Positions 39,382 through 48,875 of a stretch of 62,385 nucleotides of DNA are shown here, one piece after another. Numbering within the stretch: position 1 is the first letter of the stretch; each line of letters opens with the position of its first letter. The notes under the pieces were generated by a model. It was not told the DNA's origin. It searched no databases and saw nothing but the letters and a program-made list of their open reading frames with translations. The DNA is taken from the NCBI GenBank assembly GCA_022340805.1, contig JAJDNF010000095.1, forward strand, positions 1-62,385, written 5' to 3'. Origin of the DNA: Chromatiaceae bacterium (GTDB lineage Bacteria > Pseudomonadota > Gammaproteobacteria > Chromatiales > Chromatiaceae). The translations under genes and the position numbers were made by a program.

Positions 39382-40686
39382 ATGATGCGACGCTCCACCA
39401 AACTGCTGCTTATCCTGCTGATCCCGGCGTTGGTCTACGGTGCCCTCAAGGGATTCCTTTACTACAAGGCCAAGCGCGCCATGGACGACATCGTCGTGGC
39501 TGCAGCCAACCAGGCAGATGTCCGCTACGCCGATATCGGCACGGATCTGCGCGGCGCGGTGACGGTGAGCGGGATCAGCATACAGCCGCACGGTTACAGC
39601 GACAGGGTGGAAATCGATGCGCTGCGCGTCGCCAGCGACGACCCGCTGTTTTTCTATTACGGCGCGCAGTGGCAGCCCGGCAAAAATGCGCCACCGCCAC
39701 AGATGTCGTTCGCCATCGACGGGCTGCATGTGCCGTTATCGGCGGATATGTTGCGCCAGCTAGAGGACGCGCCGGATGCGGCCAGCACCGGTCCCTGCGA
39801 GCAGGGATTGCAGATCGACGCCGCGTTGCTGCAGAAGCTGGGTTTTGCCGAGTTGAGCATGGATCTGGACGGCCACTACCGGGTTGACGAAGTGGCCCGT
39901 ACGCTGGATTTCAGCATGAACATGGAGCTGCGCGACATCGAGTCCCTGCGGCTGGCGGCGACACTGAGCGATGTCGATGTAGCCGAGCTGTCGGGCGGTC
40001 GTGGCGCACCGCCGAATCTCGCCGAGCTGGATGTGTCGCTGCGGGTATCGCCCGAGTTCGGCCGCAAGGCCCTCAAGTTGTGTGCAATGGGCAGCGAGCT
40101 CAGCGTGCAGGACTGGAGCAACAGGCTTGCCGACATGGCACTGCAGGATTCCGAGCGGCAGGGCCTCACGCTCGGCACCGGTCTGGCCGACGCGCTGCGC
40201 GAGTTCTACCGCAGCTGGGGCGAGTTCAGGTTGCGGGCAGCACCCGAGCGGCCGGTCGGCCCGCTCAGCCTGATGGTCATGCCGCCGGAACAACTGGTGG
40301 ACGCGTTGTCGCTGCAGCTCAGCCTGAACGACAAGGCCATCACCGACACGAGCTTCACCTGGCAGCGCCCGCAGGCGCCGGCCTTGGCGGCACTGTTCGG
40401 CAATGATGATGCAGAGGCGGTATCCAAGCAGCAGGCCGCGCCGCAGCGGATCCTCGTGCGCCGCCAATACGAGCCGGTTGCGGTGCAGGACATCGCGAAG
40501 TACATCGATTCTCAGATCCTGATCAAGCCGCGCGGTCTACCGCCGCGCGAGGGCGTGCTGAAGAGTATCAAGGACAACGAGGCCGAGGTTGAGCAGAGCC
40601 TGCAGGGTGGCAAATTCACCGCCTATGTGCCGTTGAACGACGTCGAATCGCTGCAGGCGCTCGTTCAGCACGAAGTCCCACGCTAG
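39382..40686 (+). CDS. Membrane-anchored hypothetical protein, AsmA/DUF945-like
   Basis: One N-terminal hydrophobic helix (residues about 7-27), then ~400 periplasmic residues of beta-rich sequence beginning YADIGTDLRGAVTVSGISIQPHG, similar in style to AsmA or YdgA (DUF945) domains that describe long beta-sheets. Repeated themes of strand plus amphipathic helix; two Cys (about 133 and 235). Starts 6 bases after yajL. Family not firmly recognised; envelope lipid or protein trafficking is a guess from the fold style. Confidence 0.65.
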   Translation: MMRRSTKLLLILLIPALVYGALKGFLYYKAKRAMDDIVVAAANQADVRYADIGTDLRGAVTVSGISIQPHGYSDRVEIDALRVASDDPLFFYYGAQWQPGKNAPPPQMSFAIDGLHVPLSADMLRQLEDAPDAASTGPCEQGLQIDAALLQKLGFAELSMDLDGHYRVDEVARTLDFSMNMELRDIESLRLAATLSDVDVAELSGGRGAPPNLAELDVSLRVSPEFGRKALKLCAMGSELSVQDWSNRLADMALQDSERQGLTLGTGLADALREFYRSWGEFRLRAAPERPVGPLSLMVMPPEQLVDALSLQLSLNDKAITDTSFTWQRPQAPALAALFGNDDAEAVSKQQAAPQRILVRRQYEPVAVQDIAKYIDSQILIKPRGLPPREGVLKSIKDNEAEVEQSLQGGKFTAYVPLNDVESLQALVQHEVPR

Positions 40687-41124
40687 TAGCCCGCATCCGT
40701 CGCCGGCCGGAAAGCAGCTGTGGCGTAACGGGCTGAAATCGCGCTAGATGATTGGATCTGTTCGTGACCCAAGATAAACGCCCTGTTTCCGCTGCCAGCC
40801 TATCCCGGTCCTGGCGGTATCTCGCTCGCGCCGGCTTGGTCTTCACTCAAGTGGTAGCTACAGCGACCACTTTCGCTCCAGCCCGGCGCCGGACCGGCTG
40901 CGAAATCCGCCAGCATCCGTGATGCCGGTGACAGATTCAGGCTGGCGGGGTGTCCCGCATGCCTCGAACCGTGACGCCAGCGGGTGCATTCCAGGCGCCG
41001 CTCCATTCTCCCTGCGCGAGTTGCAGGGCCGCCTGCCGATAGCAGGCTGCGCAAGATAAGACCCAAACGCAATGACGTATCACGTCGAGCCGGACTTGCC
41101 TCGTGCCTGCCTGGGCAACGCCGT
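40687..41124. other. 438-base gap, no gene seen
   Basis: Between the end of the AsmA-like gene and the end of the convergent reductase gene. Open frames here lack ribosome binding sites and coding character. A small stem AAGTGGT / ACCACTT (40849-40872, 10-base loop, three T after) could be a weak terminator on either strand. Nothing else was found. Confidence 0.5.
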
Positions 41125-42027
41125 TCAGTTGGCCGGTTTTTGCAGCACGCGGATCAGTGCGCTGTGGTCGAGGTTGCCGTCGCCCCGCTCTATCAGCTCC
41201 GCGAACAGCGATTTGCTCAGCTCGGTGGCGGGCAGAGGCTGGCCCAGCAGTGCGCCCAATTCGGCGGCCTGACGCATATCCTTGTATTGCGTGACGACCC
41301 GTGCCCCGGGTTGGAAACGCTGCTCGATCATGCGTTGCCCGTGTACCTCGAGGATGCGAGAGCCGGCGAAGCCGCCAAGCAGCGCCTCGCGCACCTTGCC
41401 CGGGTCCACACCCGCCGCCTGGACCAGCGCCAACGCCTCGGCCACCGCGCCGATGTTCAGTCCGACGATGATCTGATTCGCGGCCTTTGCCACCTGGCCG
41501 GCACCGACCTCGCCGACATGCGTGATGCGGCTGCCGAGCGCAGCGAGCAGCGGCCAGGCCCGCGCCAGTGCAGCCTCGCTGCCCCCTGCCATGACGGTCA
41601 GACTGGCGTCGATCGCGCCAATCTCGCCGCCTGAGACTGGTGCATCGACATAATCGACACCGCGCGGCGCAAGGCGACGGGCGAATTCACGGGTCGGCAT
41701 CACCGCGGTGGTACCCATGTCGATCAGCAAGGTGCCGGCGTGCAGCCCCTGCTCGAGGCCATCCGGCCCGAACAGGATCTGCTCGACGACGGTCGTATCA
41801 GCCAGCATCAGCACCACGATATCCGACGCGCGCGCCAGTGCCGCGGGGCTGTCGCAGATCTGCATGCCCGGCCGCACGAACGCCTCGGCGGTGCTGCGGG
41901 TGCGATTCCACACCTTCAGGTCGGCGCCTGCGGCGAGCAGGTTCAGGCACATCGGCCGGCCCATCAGCCCGAGGCCAGCGAACCCGACCCGAACGCCGTG
42001 CAGCGTACCGGTATCCTCGTGGGCCAT
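41125..42027 (-). CDS. NAD(P)-dependent 2-hydroxy-3-oxopropionate reductase-like (HIBADH family)
   Basis: Rossmann N-terminus GFAGLGLMGRPMCLNL, substrate loop DAPVSGGEIGA, catalytic Lys in KAANQIIVGLN, and the C-terminal helical domain with GGFAGSRILEVHG. These fit tartronate-semialdehyde reductase (GarR/GlxR) or 3-hydroxyisobutyrate dehydrogenase. The usual LHQKDL substrate segment is replaced by VTQYKDM, so substrate may differ from its paralogue at 49866-50750. ATG 42027 is chosen: the upstream 17 codons overlap the GlcG-like gene. 300 aa; 1 base separates it from that gene. Confidence 0.85.
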   Translation of the reverse strand: MAHEDTGTLHGVRVGFAGLGLMGRPMCLNLLAAGADLKVWNRTRSTAEAFVRPGMQICDSPAALARASDIVVLMLADTTVVEQILFGPDGLEQGLHAGTLLIDMGTTAVMPTREFARRLAPRGVDYVDAPVSGGEIGAIDASLTVMAGGSEAALARAWPLLAALGSRITHVGEVGAGQVAKAANQIIVGLNIGAVAEALALVQAAGVDPGKVREALLGGFAGSRILEVHGQRMIEQRFQPGARVVTQYKDMRQAAELGALLGQPLPATELSKSLFAELIERGDGNLDHSALIRVLQKPAN

Positions 42028-42028
42028 G

Positions 42029-42469
42029 TCAGTCGCCCGCCGCTTGCAGGCCGACGCCGACGATCCCCGCGATCGCACAGGCCTCGTCCTGCTCGGATGC
42101 CGCGCCGGCGACCCCGACCGCGCCGAGAATCAACCCGCTGGCGTTGCGCACCAGTACGCCGCCGGGCAGCGGGATGATGCGCCCGTCCGACATCGCGTTC
42201 AGCGCCAGCACGAATCCCTGTTGCTGCGCATCCTGCGCATAACGTGTGGCGAGATGACGCGTGTCAGTCCCCATGGCCAGTGCCCCCCATGCCTTCGCCT
42301 GGCAGATATCGGCACGCATGAATGAGACACCGTCCTGGCGCTGCATCGCCTTCAAATGTGCGCCGTCGTCGAGCACCGCGACCGCCAGCGGCGGCAAGTC
42401 CCTGCGGGCCGCCTCTGCGAAAATGCCGCCGATCAGTTGGTTGGCCTGGTCTAGGGTCAGTTGTGTCAC
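42029..42469 (-). CDS. GlcG/HbpS family protein
   Basis: A 146-aa protein of the GlcG/HbpS fold, with TLDQANQLIGGIFAEAARR, AVAVLDDGAHLKAMQRQDG, IPLPGGVLVR and GAVGVAGA near the end. Members accompany glycolate, glycerol or propanediol genes; some bind haem or cobalamin. GTG 42469 follows GGAG at 10 bases. It is immediately upstream of a HIBADH-type reductase, suggesting hydroxyacid/glyoxylate metabolism; exact role unknown. Confidence 0.82.
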   Translation of the reverse strand: MTQLTLDQANQLIGGIFAEAARRDLPPLAVAVLDDGAHLKAMQRQDGVSFMRADICQAKAWGALAMGTDTRHLATRYAQDAQQQGFVLALNAMSDGRIIPLPGGVLVRNASGLILGAVGVAGAASEQDEACAIAGIVGVGLQAAGD

Positions 42470-42827
42470 GTCGCTTGCTCCAAGTTGGCTGTGCCCCGGT
42501 GCCTAACGCCGATCGCATCGCAGGTATTCTGCCAGGTACCGTCGCGCGCTGAACGGTTGGCCCGGTGTGTCTGCGAGCGCCGCCCGCGTCAGCAGATAGG
42601 CCTACTATATTATCCATTGCGGGCTCGCAGGCTGCTGCACCTGACAGCCGCCAGTGCGGCCGCTGTGGCCATGAACCCTCGGCGAGGCGATTGCGCCTGA
42701 TGCGCGGGTCATGCCGGGCCTGGTTATCCGAACCACCGGGGCGGTCGCGGCAGGCGAAAACCCGGATGAAAATTACCACCCGGCGGAACGCGTTGAGCAA
42801 CGCCGCAAGCCAAGGTCTAATAGAACG
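42470..42827. other. 358-base divergent intergenic region
   Basis: Separates the minus-strand GlcG/reductase pair from the plus-strand hydroxyacid dehydrogenase. It should hold both promoters. An AT-rich stretch around 42600-42620 (CTACTATATTATCC) offers TATATT/TATTAT -10 candidates. No gene, hairpin or clear operator seen. Confidence 0.4.
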
Positions 42828-43793
42828 ATGAATGCAAAACACACGGTCCTGGTGACACGCCGCCTGCCTCAGGCAGTGGAGGAGCGCCTGCAGCGCGACT
42901 ACGACGCCCGACTCAATACACGCGATGAGCTCTATTCGAGCGCGCAGATTCTGCAGCTGGCGGCTGGTGCAGACGCAATCATTCCCTGTCATACCGAGCA
43001 CCTGAGCGCCGAGATCATCGCCAGCCTGCCGGACAGCGTGCGCGCGATCTGCAGCTTTTCGGTAGGTTACGACCACATCGATCTGGCGGCGGCGAGGTCG
43101 CGTGGGATCATTGTCACCAACACGCCTGACGTGCTCAGCAGTGCCACCGCTGAGATCGCGATGCTGCTGATGCTGGGTGCCGCACGACGCGCCCACGAGG
43201 GCGCCCGCATGCTGCGCACAAACACCTGGGCGGACTGGAGCGCGATCGGCCAGCTCGGTATCGAGGTGACCGGCAAGCGCCTGGGGATCATTGGTATGGG
43301 CCGCGTCGGCCAGGTGATGGCTAGGCGCGCGCGCGGCTTCGACATGCAGATCCACTACTACAACCGGCACCGCCTGAGCCCGGAGATCGAGCAGGGCGCG
43401 AGCTACCATGCCGATCTGAACGACTTGCTGCCGCACTGTCAGTTCCTGTCGATCCATTGCCCGGCGACGCCCGAGACCCACCATCTGCTCAACGCCGAGC
43501 GCATCGCGCGGCTGCCCGACGATGCCGTGGTAGTCAATACGGCTCGCGGTGCGGTGGTGGACGACGATGCGCTGATTGCCGCGCTGCAGTCCGGCAAGCT
43601 GTTCGCCGCCGGTCTCGATGTGTTCAATGGCGAACCCGATATCGACCCGCGTTACCGCGATCTCGACAATACTTTTCTATTGCCTCACATCGGCAGCGCG
43701 ACGCGCGAGACGCGTGACGCGATGGGATTTCGTGCGCTGGACAACCTGGACGCTATCGTGGCCGGTCAGGAGCCGCGCGACCGTCTGGTCTGA
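42828..43793 (+). CDS. D-2-hydroxyacid dehydrogenase (glyoxylate/hydroxypyruvate reductase type)
   Basis: NAD(P)-binding motif GIIGMGRVGQVMARRA at about 150-165, catalytic Arg in NTARGAVVDDDAL, Glu in FNGEPDI and His in LLPHIGSATRET. These residues match glyoxylate/hydroxypyruvate reductases or similar D-hydroxyacid dehydrogenases. 321 aa from ATG 42828; the 39 upstream codons of the frame lack a ribosome binding site. With the two HIBADH reductases and GlcG-like protein it forms a glyoxylate-type module. Confidence 0.9.
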   Translation: MNAKHTVLVTRRLPQAVEERLQRDYDARLNTRDELYSSAQILQLAAGADAIIPCHTEHLSAEIIASLPDSVRAICSFSVGYDHIDLAAARSRGIIVTNTPDVLSSATAEIAMLLMLGAARRAHEGARMLRTNTWADWSAIGQLGIEVTGKRLGIIGMGRVGQVMARRARGFDMQIHYYNRHRLSPEIEQGASYHADLNDLLPHCQFLSIHCPATPETHHLLNAERIARLPDDAVVVNTARGAVVDDDALIAALQSGKLFAAGLDVFNGEPDIDPRYRDLDNTFLLPHIGSATRETRDAMGFRALDNLDAIVAGQEPRDRLV

Positions 43794-43921
43794 CCCGGGA
43801 GCCGATACCGTGCCACATGCGGTGACGCGCGGCTGTTGTTCGGTTCATAGACGGCTTCCGCGGCAACCTGCCCGCCAAGTTGCAGGATACGGGGCTCACC
43901 CGGCGCCAGCGCGCGGGACCG

Positions 43922-44086
43922 TCAGTTGGATTTGGCGCGGAAGGTCTGCCAGAAGTCGTAGATCGCCAACAGCGACACCAGCGTGATCACGATGATCAGG
44001 TCGATGTCCGGCACGAACACCGCGACTAACGCGACAGAGGCAATCATTGTCGCCAGGGCCAGGATTGCCATGATCTTGTCTGTCAT
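43922..44086 (-). CDS. Small membrane protein, 54 aa, at the end of a TRAP operon
   Basis: ATG 44086 has a strong GAGGGAGGA binding site 8 bases upstream and starts 30 bases after the amidase stop. The product is two hydrophobic helices (MAILALATMIASVALVAVF and DLIIVITLVSLLAIYDF) and a basic end FWQTFRAKSN. No Cys or charged residue inside the spans. I do not recognise it; its place after dctP-Q-M-amidase suggests an accessory to the transporter. Confidence 0.7.
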   Translation of the reverse strand: MTDKIMAILALATMIASVALVAVFVPDIDLIIVITLVSLLAIYDFWQTFRAKSN

Positions 44087-44116
44087 ATCTCTAATCCTCC
44101 CTCAGGCCTGACGCGT

Positions 44117-45478
44117 TCAGGCACCTAGACTCCGTACCAGCCAGCGCGCGGTGCGCAGCAGGCGTCCATCATCGTTGCGTGGCCCGACCAGCTGCACCCC
44201 GACCGGCATCCCATTGGCGCCGGTCAGCAGCGGCAGGGTCACTGCCGGGACGCCTGTCAGCGACCACAAAACATTGAATGCGGCACTGCCGGTGCTGCCC
44301 AGCCCCAGTGGCGCCTCGCCCGGCGCGGCTGGGGTGACGATTGCATCGAAGCGCTCGAAGATCTCTTGCAGCCCGGCGTACAGCGGTTCGCGCCAGTCAT
44401 TTGCGGCCAGGTAGTCGACCGCGGCGATCGAGCGTCCCTCTTCGATCGCGGATCGGGTCTGTGCTGCGAGCCGCTCGGACCCCCGGTCATAGTAGCGGCG
44501 CAGGTTGTGTGCAATGTCTGCCATCATGATGCGGCGGTGTGCCGTGGCACCCTCGGCGAAAACGTCCGGCAGCCCGACCTCGTCACAGGCGTCGCCGAGC
44601 GCCTCGACCAGTTCGGCAAAGCCCTCGGCGCAGTCGGGATCGATGTCCGCCCAGGCCGGCGTCCTGACGAATGCCAGCTGCGGTGTCACCGGCGGTTCGC
44701 TCAACGCGGTCTCGAGAAGGCGTGGTGGTGCCATCGGCCTGGTATCGGGATCACCCGGATCGCAGCCGGCCAGTGCATCGGCGAGCAGGGCCGCATCCTC
44801 GATGGTGCGGCCGAAGGTGCCGACTGTGTCGAGCCGCCGCGAGGTGCGCAGCACACCGTTGCGCGGGACCAGGCCGAAGGTCGGCTTGAAGCCGACTACC
44901 CCGCAGTACGAGGCCGGCCGGATCACCGAACCGCCGGTCTGTGTCCCGACGGCAAACGGCACCATGCCACTGGCCACCGCGGCCGCCGACCCCGAGGAGG
45001 ACCCGCCCGGCGTGTGCCCGGGGTTGTGCGGATTGCGCGTCTTGGCCGGGGCCAGGAAGGCGCACTCGGTTGTGACGGTCTTGCCGAGGATGACTGCACC
45101 GGCGGTACGCAGGCGCGTCACTATGGCGGCGTCCTGTTCGGGTTGCCGGCCCGCATCCAGCGCATTGCCGTTCTCGGTCGGCAGGTCCTGGGTATCGATG
45201 ATGTCCTTGATGCCTACGGGTAGGCCGTGCAGCGGCCCCAGCGGCCGGCCGGTCTGGCGGTAGGCGTCGAGTTGCTGCGCCTGCGTCAATGCGAGCTGCT
45301 CGTCCAGGCAGGTCCAGGCCTGGACCGTTTCCTCGCGCGCCGCGATCCGGCGCAGACAGGATATGGTGAGCTCGACCGCGCTCAGCGCGCCGGTGGCGAG
45401 GCGCTCGCGTGCGGCGAGCGCGGTCAGGTCGGCCGGGTCCGTGATGCCAGCGCTCAACAGTGTCGGCTCAGCGCCCAT
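44117..45478 (-). CDS. Amidase signature family hydrolase
   Basis: A 453-aa Ser-cisSer-Lys hydrolase: catalytic Lys in GIKDIIDT, cis-Ser and nucleophile in the Gly/Ser-rich GGSSSGSAAAVASG signature, then QTGGSVIRPASYCGVVGFKPT. The family includes GatA, nicotinamidases and many catabolic amidases; no GatB/GatC nearby, so GatA is unlikely. It overlaps the end of the TRAP large subunit by 11 bases and is co-transcribed with it, so its substrate is probably delivered by that transporter. Confidence 0.88.
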   Translation of the reverse strand: MGAEPTLLSAGITDPADLTALAARERLATGALSAVELTISCLRRIAAREETVQAWTCLDEQLALTQAQQLDAYRQTGRPLGPLHGLPVGIKDIIDTQDLPTENGNALDAGRQPEQDAAIVTRLRTAGAVILGKTVTTECAFLAPAKTRNPHNPGHTPGGSSSGSAAAVASGMVPFAVGTQTGGSVIRPASYCGVVGFKPTFGLVPRNGVLRTSRRLDTVGTFGRTIEDAALLADALAGCDPGDPDTRPMAPPRLLETALSEPPVTPQLAFVRTPAWADIDPDCAEGFAELVEALGDACDEVGLPDVFAEGATAHRRIMMADIAHNLRRYYDRGSERLAAQTRSAIEEGRSIAAVDYLAANDWREPLYAGLQEIFERFDAIVTPAAPGEAPLGLGSTGSAAFNVLWSLTGVPAVTLPLLTGANGMPVGVQLVGPRNDDGRLLRTARWLVRSLGA

Positions 45479-46889
45479 AGACCTGGTCCGGCAGCCAGAA
45501 CGCGATCTGCGGGAACTGGTACAGGATGATCATCGCGAATACCACCATCGCCAGGAACGGGTAGTTGCCCTTGAAGATCTCGTTCAGCTGCACGTGCGGC
45601 GGCGCTATGCCTTTCAGATAGTACGCCGACATCGCCATCGGCGGTGTCAGGAACGAGGTCTGCAGGTTGAGCGCCACCAGGATGCCGAAGAACAGCGGGT
45701 CGATGCCAAAGTGCGGCAACAGCGGCAGGAAGATCGGCACGAAGATGATGATGATCTCGGACCACTCCAGCGGCCAGCCGAGGATGAAGATGATCACCTG
45801 GGCCATCAGCAGGAACATGATCGGTGAGATATCCAGACCGGTGACGAACTCGCTGATGATCTGCTCGCCGCCGAGATACGAGAACACCGACGAGAAGGTC
45901 CAGGATCCGACGAACAGCCAGCACACCATCGCGGTCGTGCGCACCGTCAGGTATACGGATTCGCGCAGCCGCTGCCAGGTGAACGCGCGATACGCAAAGG
46001 TCAGCAGCAAACCGCCCAGGGCGCCGACCGCAGCCGCCTCCGAGGGTGTCGCCAGGCCGAACAGGATCGCACCGAGCACCGCGAGGATCAGGAACGCGAG
46101 CGGGAAGAACGAGGTCAGCAACTGCCAGATGATACCCAGCGTCGTGATATCGCCGATCTCTTCCTTGGTCGGCTTTGGCGCCAGGTGCGGCTGCAGCATC
46201 GAGCGCACCACGACGTACACCACGTACAGGCTGGCCAGCAACAGCCCGGGGAACAATGCCCCCGCATACAGCTTGACGATCGAGACCCCCGAGGCCGCCG
46301 CGTACACGATCAGCATGATCGATGGCGGGATCAGGATGCCGAGCGTGCCGCCCGCGCAGATGACGCCCGCGGCGAGGCTGGTGTCATAGCGTGCCTTGAG
46401 CATCGCCGGGAAGGCCAGCAGCCCCATCAGCGTAACGACCGCGCCGACGATGCCGGTCGCGGTGGCGAACAGCGTGCAGGTGATCAGTGCGGCGACTGCC
46501 ATGGATCCGGGTACGCGCCGCGCCGCAATGTTCAGGGTCTGAAACAGCCGTGCGACGATGTTCGCGCGCTCGACGATATAACCCATGAACAGGAACAGCG
46601 GTACCGCGGTCAGCACGTCGTTCGCCATGACCGAGTAGGTCTGGTTGACGAACAGGTCGAAGATGCGGTTGTTGAACAGCCCCTCGACCCATAACTCCAT
46701 CTGTGTGAACTGATCGGCGCCGGCCTCGACCGCCTTGTGATAGGCGCGCCACATGCGGTCGGCATCGAAATAGGCGTAGTAACCGAACCCGATGCCCATC
46801 GCCATCAGGGTGAAGGCGACCGGGAACCCGAGCAGGATGATGAACAGGAAGATCGCCAGCATGGACAGCGCGACAACGGGATCAGACAT
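45468..46889 (-). CDS. TRAP transporter large permease (DctM)
   Basis: A 473-aa inner-membrane protein with about 12 spans and the TRAP-M features GFPVAFTLMAMG, GTLGILIPPSIMLIVY, FGLATPSEAAAVGALGG and LQTSFLTPPMA. It is longer than the usual ~430 aa because of an N-terminal insert (about residues 38-75). DctM carries the Na+-coupled substrate path. 3 bases separate it from dctQ. Confidence 0.93.
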   Translation of the reverse strand: MSDPVVALSMLAIFLFIILLGFPVAFTLMAMGIGFGYYAYFDADRMWRAYHKAVEAGADQFTQMELWVEGLFNNRIFDLFVNQTYSVMANDVLTAVPLFLFMGYIVERANIVARLFQTLNIAARRVPGSMAVAALITCTLFATATGIVGAVVTLMGLLAFPAMLKARYDTSLAAGVICAGGTLGILIPPSIMLIVYAAASGVSIVKLYAGALFPGLLLASLYVVYVVVRSMLQPHLAPKPTKEEIGDITTLGIIWQLLTSFFPLAFLILAVLGAILFGLATPSEAAAVGALGGLLLTFAYRAFTWQRLRESVYLTVRTTAMVCWLFVGSWTFSSVFSYLGGEQIISEFVTGLDISPIMFLLMAQVIIFILGWPLEWSEIIIIFVPIFLPLLPHFGIDPLFFGILVALNLQTSFLTPPMAMSAYYLKGIAPPHVQLNEIFKGNYPFLAMVVFAMIILYQFPQIAFWLPDQVYGR

Positions 46890-46892
46890 GGC

Positions 46893-47534
46893 TCAGCTCC
46901 GCGGCAGGTCGGTGTATTCTTGTTTTAGCCCGTGCGCATCTTCGCGGGCCGTATCTGCGGCGAAATGGCCGGCTTCCTTTTCCTCGCGCGCCAGGCGCAC
47001 CTCCGTCTCCTCGACGTCTTCGGCGGCCCTGATCCATTCGCCGGTGCGGATGCAGATGATGCAGCGGAACACCTGGGCGATGCCCTGAATGAATAGCAGG
47101 ATGCCGGCGGCGACGATCACGGTCTTGAACTGAAATATCGGAATGCCGGCCGGGCTGTTAACGCTGATTTCGAGGTAGCTCCAGGAGCGGGACGCATACT
47201 TCCAGCCGGAGATGATCAGTGCGATCACGCCGGGGAAGAAAAACAGGAAGTACAGCACCAGTTCAACGATCCCCTGGGTACGCGGTTTCCACAGCCGGTA
47301 GATGAAATCACCGCGCACATGCCCGCCGCGCGAAAGCGTGTAGGCCCCACCCATCATGAACAGCGTGCCGTAGGTGATGTAGGACAGATCGAACGCCCAG
47401 CTGGTCGGCGCGTGAAAGATATAGCGGACCACCACCTCGTAGCCGATCCCTATGGCCATGACCATGATCAGCCAGGCAAAGGCCTTGCCGAACCAGGCCG
47501 ACAGGCGATCGGCAAATTCTATGTAGCCGAGCAT
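46893..47534 (-). CDS. TRAP transporter small permease (DctQ)
   Basis: Four hydrophobic segments within about residues 10-165, with the typical GYEVVVRYIFHAPTSWAFDL and HVRGDFIYR. 213 aa from ATG 47534, preceded by GAGGGG; the C-terminal 45 residues are hydrophilic and charged, an extension not normal for small DctQ. Between dctP (91 bases) and dctM (3 bases). Confidence 0.9.
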   Translation of the reverse strand: MLGYIEFADRLSAWFGKAFAWLIMVMAIGIGYEVVVRYIFHAPTSWAFDLSYITYGTLFMMGGAYTLSRGGHVRGDFIYRLWKPRTQGIVELVLYFLFFFPGVIALIISGWKYASRSWSYLEISVNSPAGIPIFQFKTVIVAAGILLFIQGIAQVFRCIICIRTGEWIRAAEDVEETEVRLAREEKEAGHFAADTAREDAHGLKQEYTDLPRS

Positions 47535-47624
47535 CCGCTTCCCCTCACAATTTCGTTGAGGACCGTCAGTCACCACGGCGGCACCGCCAGGATACCGCCG
47601 TGGGCCTTTGGACTTCCCGTCAGA

Positions 47625-48794
47625 TCAGAGCTTGAGCTTGCCCGGGAAGTAGTGATTATAGGCCAGGGCATAGTCCGGCGAGTTCATAAGCTCGTAGTAC
47701 ACGACCCGGTCGACCCAGGCGCGCTGGCTGTCCAGCACCTTCTTCATGAATGCATCCTTCTCCAGCTCCGGGATGATCTGGTCCCAGGCCTTGAGCTGCG
47801 CATCCAGGATATCCTGCGAGGTGCGCTCGACGTTGACGCCATCCTTGGTCTGCAGGGTCTGCAGGTCCTTGGAGTAGTTGTCCATTGCCATTGCGGTGTT
47901 GGCCGTGCTGGCCGATTCGACGCCGTAGTGCAGGATCGCCTTCAGATCGTCATCGAGATCGTCGTAGAAGTCCTTGTTGAAAAGGAACTCGAAGCTCTCA
48001 CTGGCCTGGTGGTAGGACGACAGGTAGTAGTACTTGGCCACATCCTGCGCGCCGAAACGCATGTCGGATGACGGGTTGTTGAACTCGAACGCGTCGATAA
48101 CACCGCGCTCCATGGCGGGTACGATCTCGCCGCCCGGCAACTGGGCCACGCTCATGCCCATTTTCTGCATCAGGTCGGCCGCCAGGCCCACGGTGCGGTA
48201 CTTGAACCCGTTCAATTCCGCAGCGGTAGTGACAGGCTTTTTGAACCAGCCGAACGGCTGGGCGAACATCGGGAAACCGAGGAAGCCGTAGACGTTCATC
48301 TTCATGATGTCCTGGGTCAGTTCCCGGTACAGTTCCTTGCCGCCGCCGGTATTGAACCAGGCCAGCATCGTGGTCGCACTGCCGCCGAACACCGGGCCGG
48401 TGCCGAACAGCGACGCGGCCTTGTGCTTGCCGTACCAGTAAACAGGCACCGTGTGCGCCGCGTCGATCAGGCCATCGTTAACCGCGTCCATCACCTGGAA
48501 CGCCTTGACCACCGCGCCGGCCGGCAACAGGTCGATCTTCAGGCGGCCGCCGGACATCTTCTCGACCCGCTCGGTGTACTGGCGTGCAAAGTCCATCCAG
48601 ATGTCCGAGGAAGGCCACGAGGTTTGCATCTTGATGACCTTCGGGGCCGCCGCGGTGACTACCGCCGGGGCGCCGAGAATGCCGGTGGCTGCCCCGGCCG
48701 CGGCGGCAAGGCCGCCCTTCAGGAATTTACGTCTGCTGTTGGTTGGTTCGGCGACCCCGTTTTCGACCGCGGTGCCCTGGTTCGCTTCGCTCAT
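47625..48794 (-). CDS. TRAP substrate-binding protein with Tat signal (TakP-like)
   Basis: Periplasmic binding protein, 389 aa. Twin-arginine signal SRRKFLKG at residues 20-27, then KVIKMQTSWPSSDIWMDFARQY. GFKYRTVGLAADLMQKMG and EFNNPSSDMRFGAQD resemble TakP, which binds 2-oxoacids through Ca2+, and related lactate or mannonate binders. GGAGG before the ATG. First gene of the operon dctP-dctQ-dctM-amidase-small membrane protein. Substrate is probably a 2-oxo or 2-hydroxyacid. Confidence 0.9.
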   Translation of the reverse strand: MSEANQGTAVENGVAEPTNSRRKFLKGGLAAAAGAATGILGAPAVVTAAAPKVIKMQTSWPSSDIWMDFARQYTERVEKMSGGRLKIDLLPAGAVVKAFQVMDAVNDGLIDAAHTVPVYWYGKHKAASLFGTGPVFGGSATTMLAWFNTGGGKELYRELTQDIMKMNVYGFLGFPMFAQPFGWFKKPVTTAAELNGFKYRTVGLAADLMQKMGMSVAQLPGGEIVPAMERGVIDAFEFNNPSSDMRFGAQDVAKYYYLSSYHQASESFEFLFNKDFYDDLDDDLKAILHYGVESASTANTAMAMDNYSKDLQTLQTKDGVNVERTSQDILDAQLKAWDQIIPELEKDAFMKKVLDSQRAWVDRVVYYELMNSPDYALAYNHYFPGKLKL

Positions 48795-48875
48795 CGGATT
48801 CCTCCAGTTTTGCTGTTATCGCTGCGGCATGACCGCCCCTGTCCTGCAGGGCCCCGGCAATGCCGCAGCATCTGT

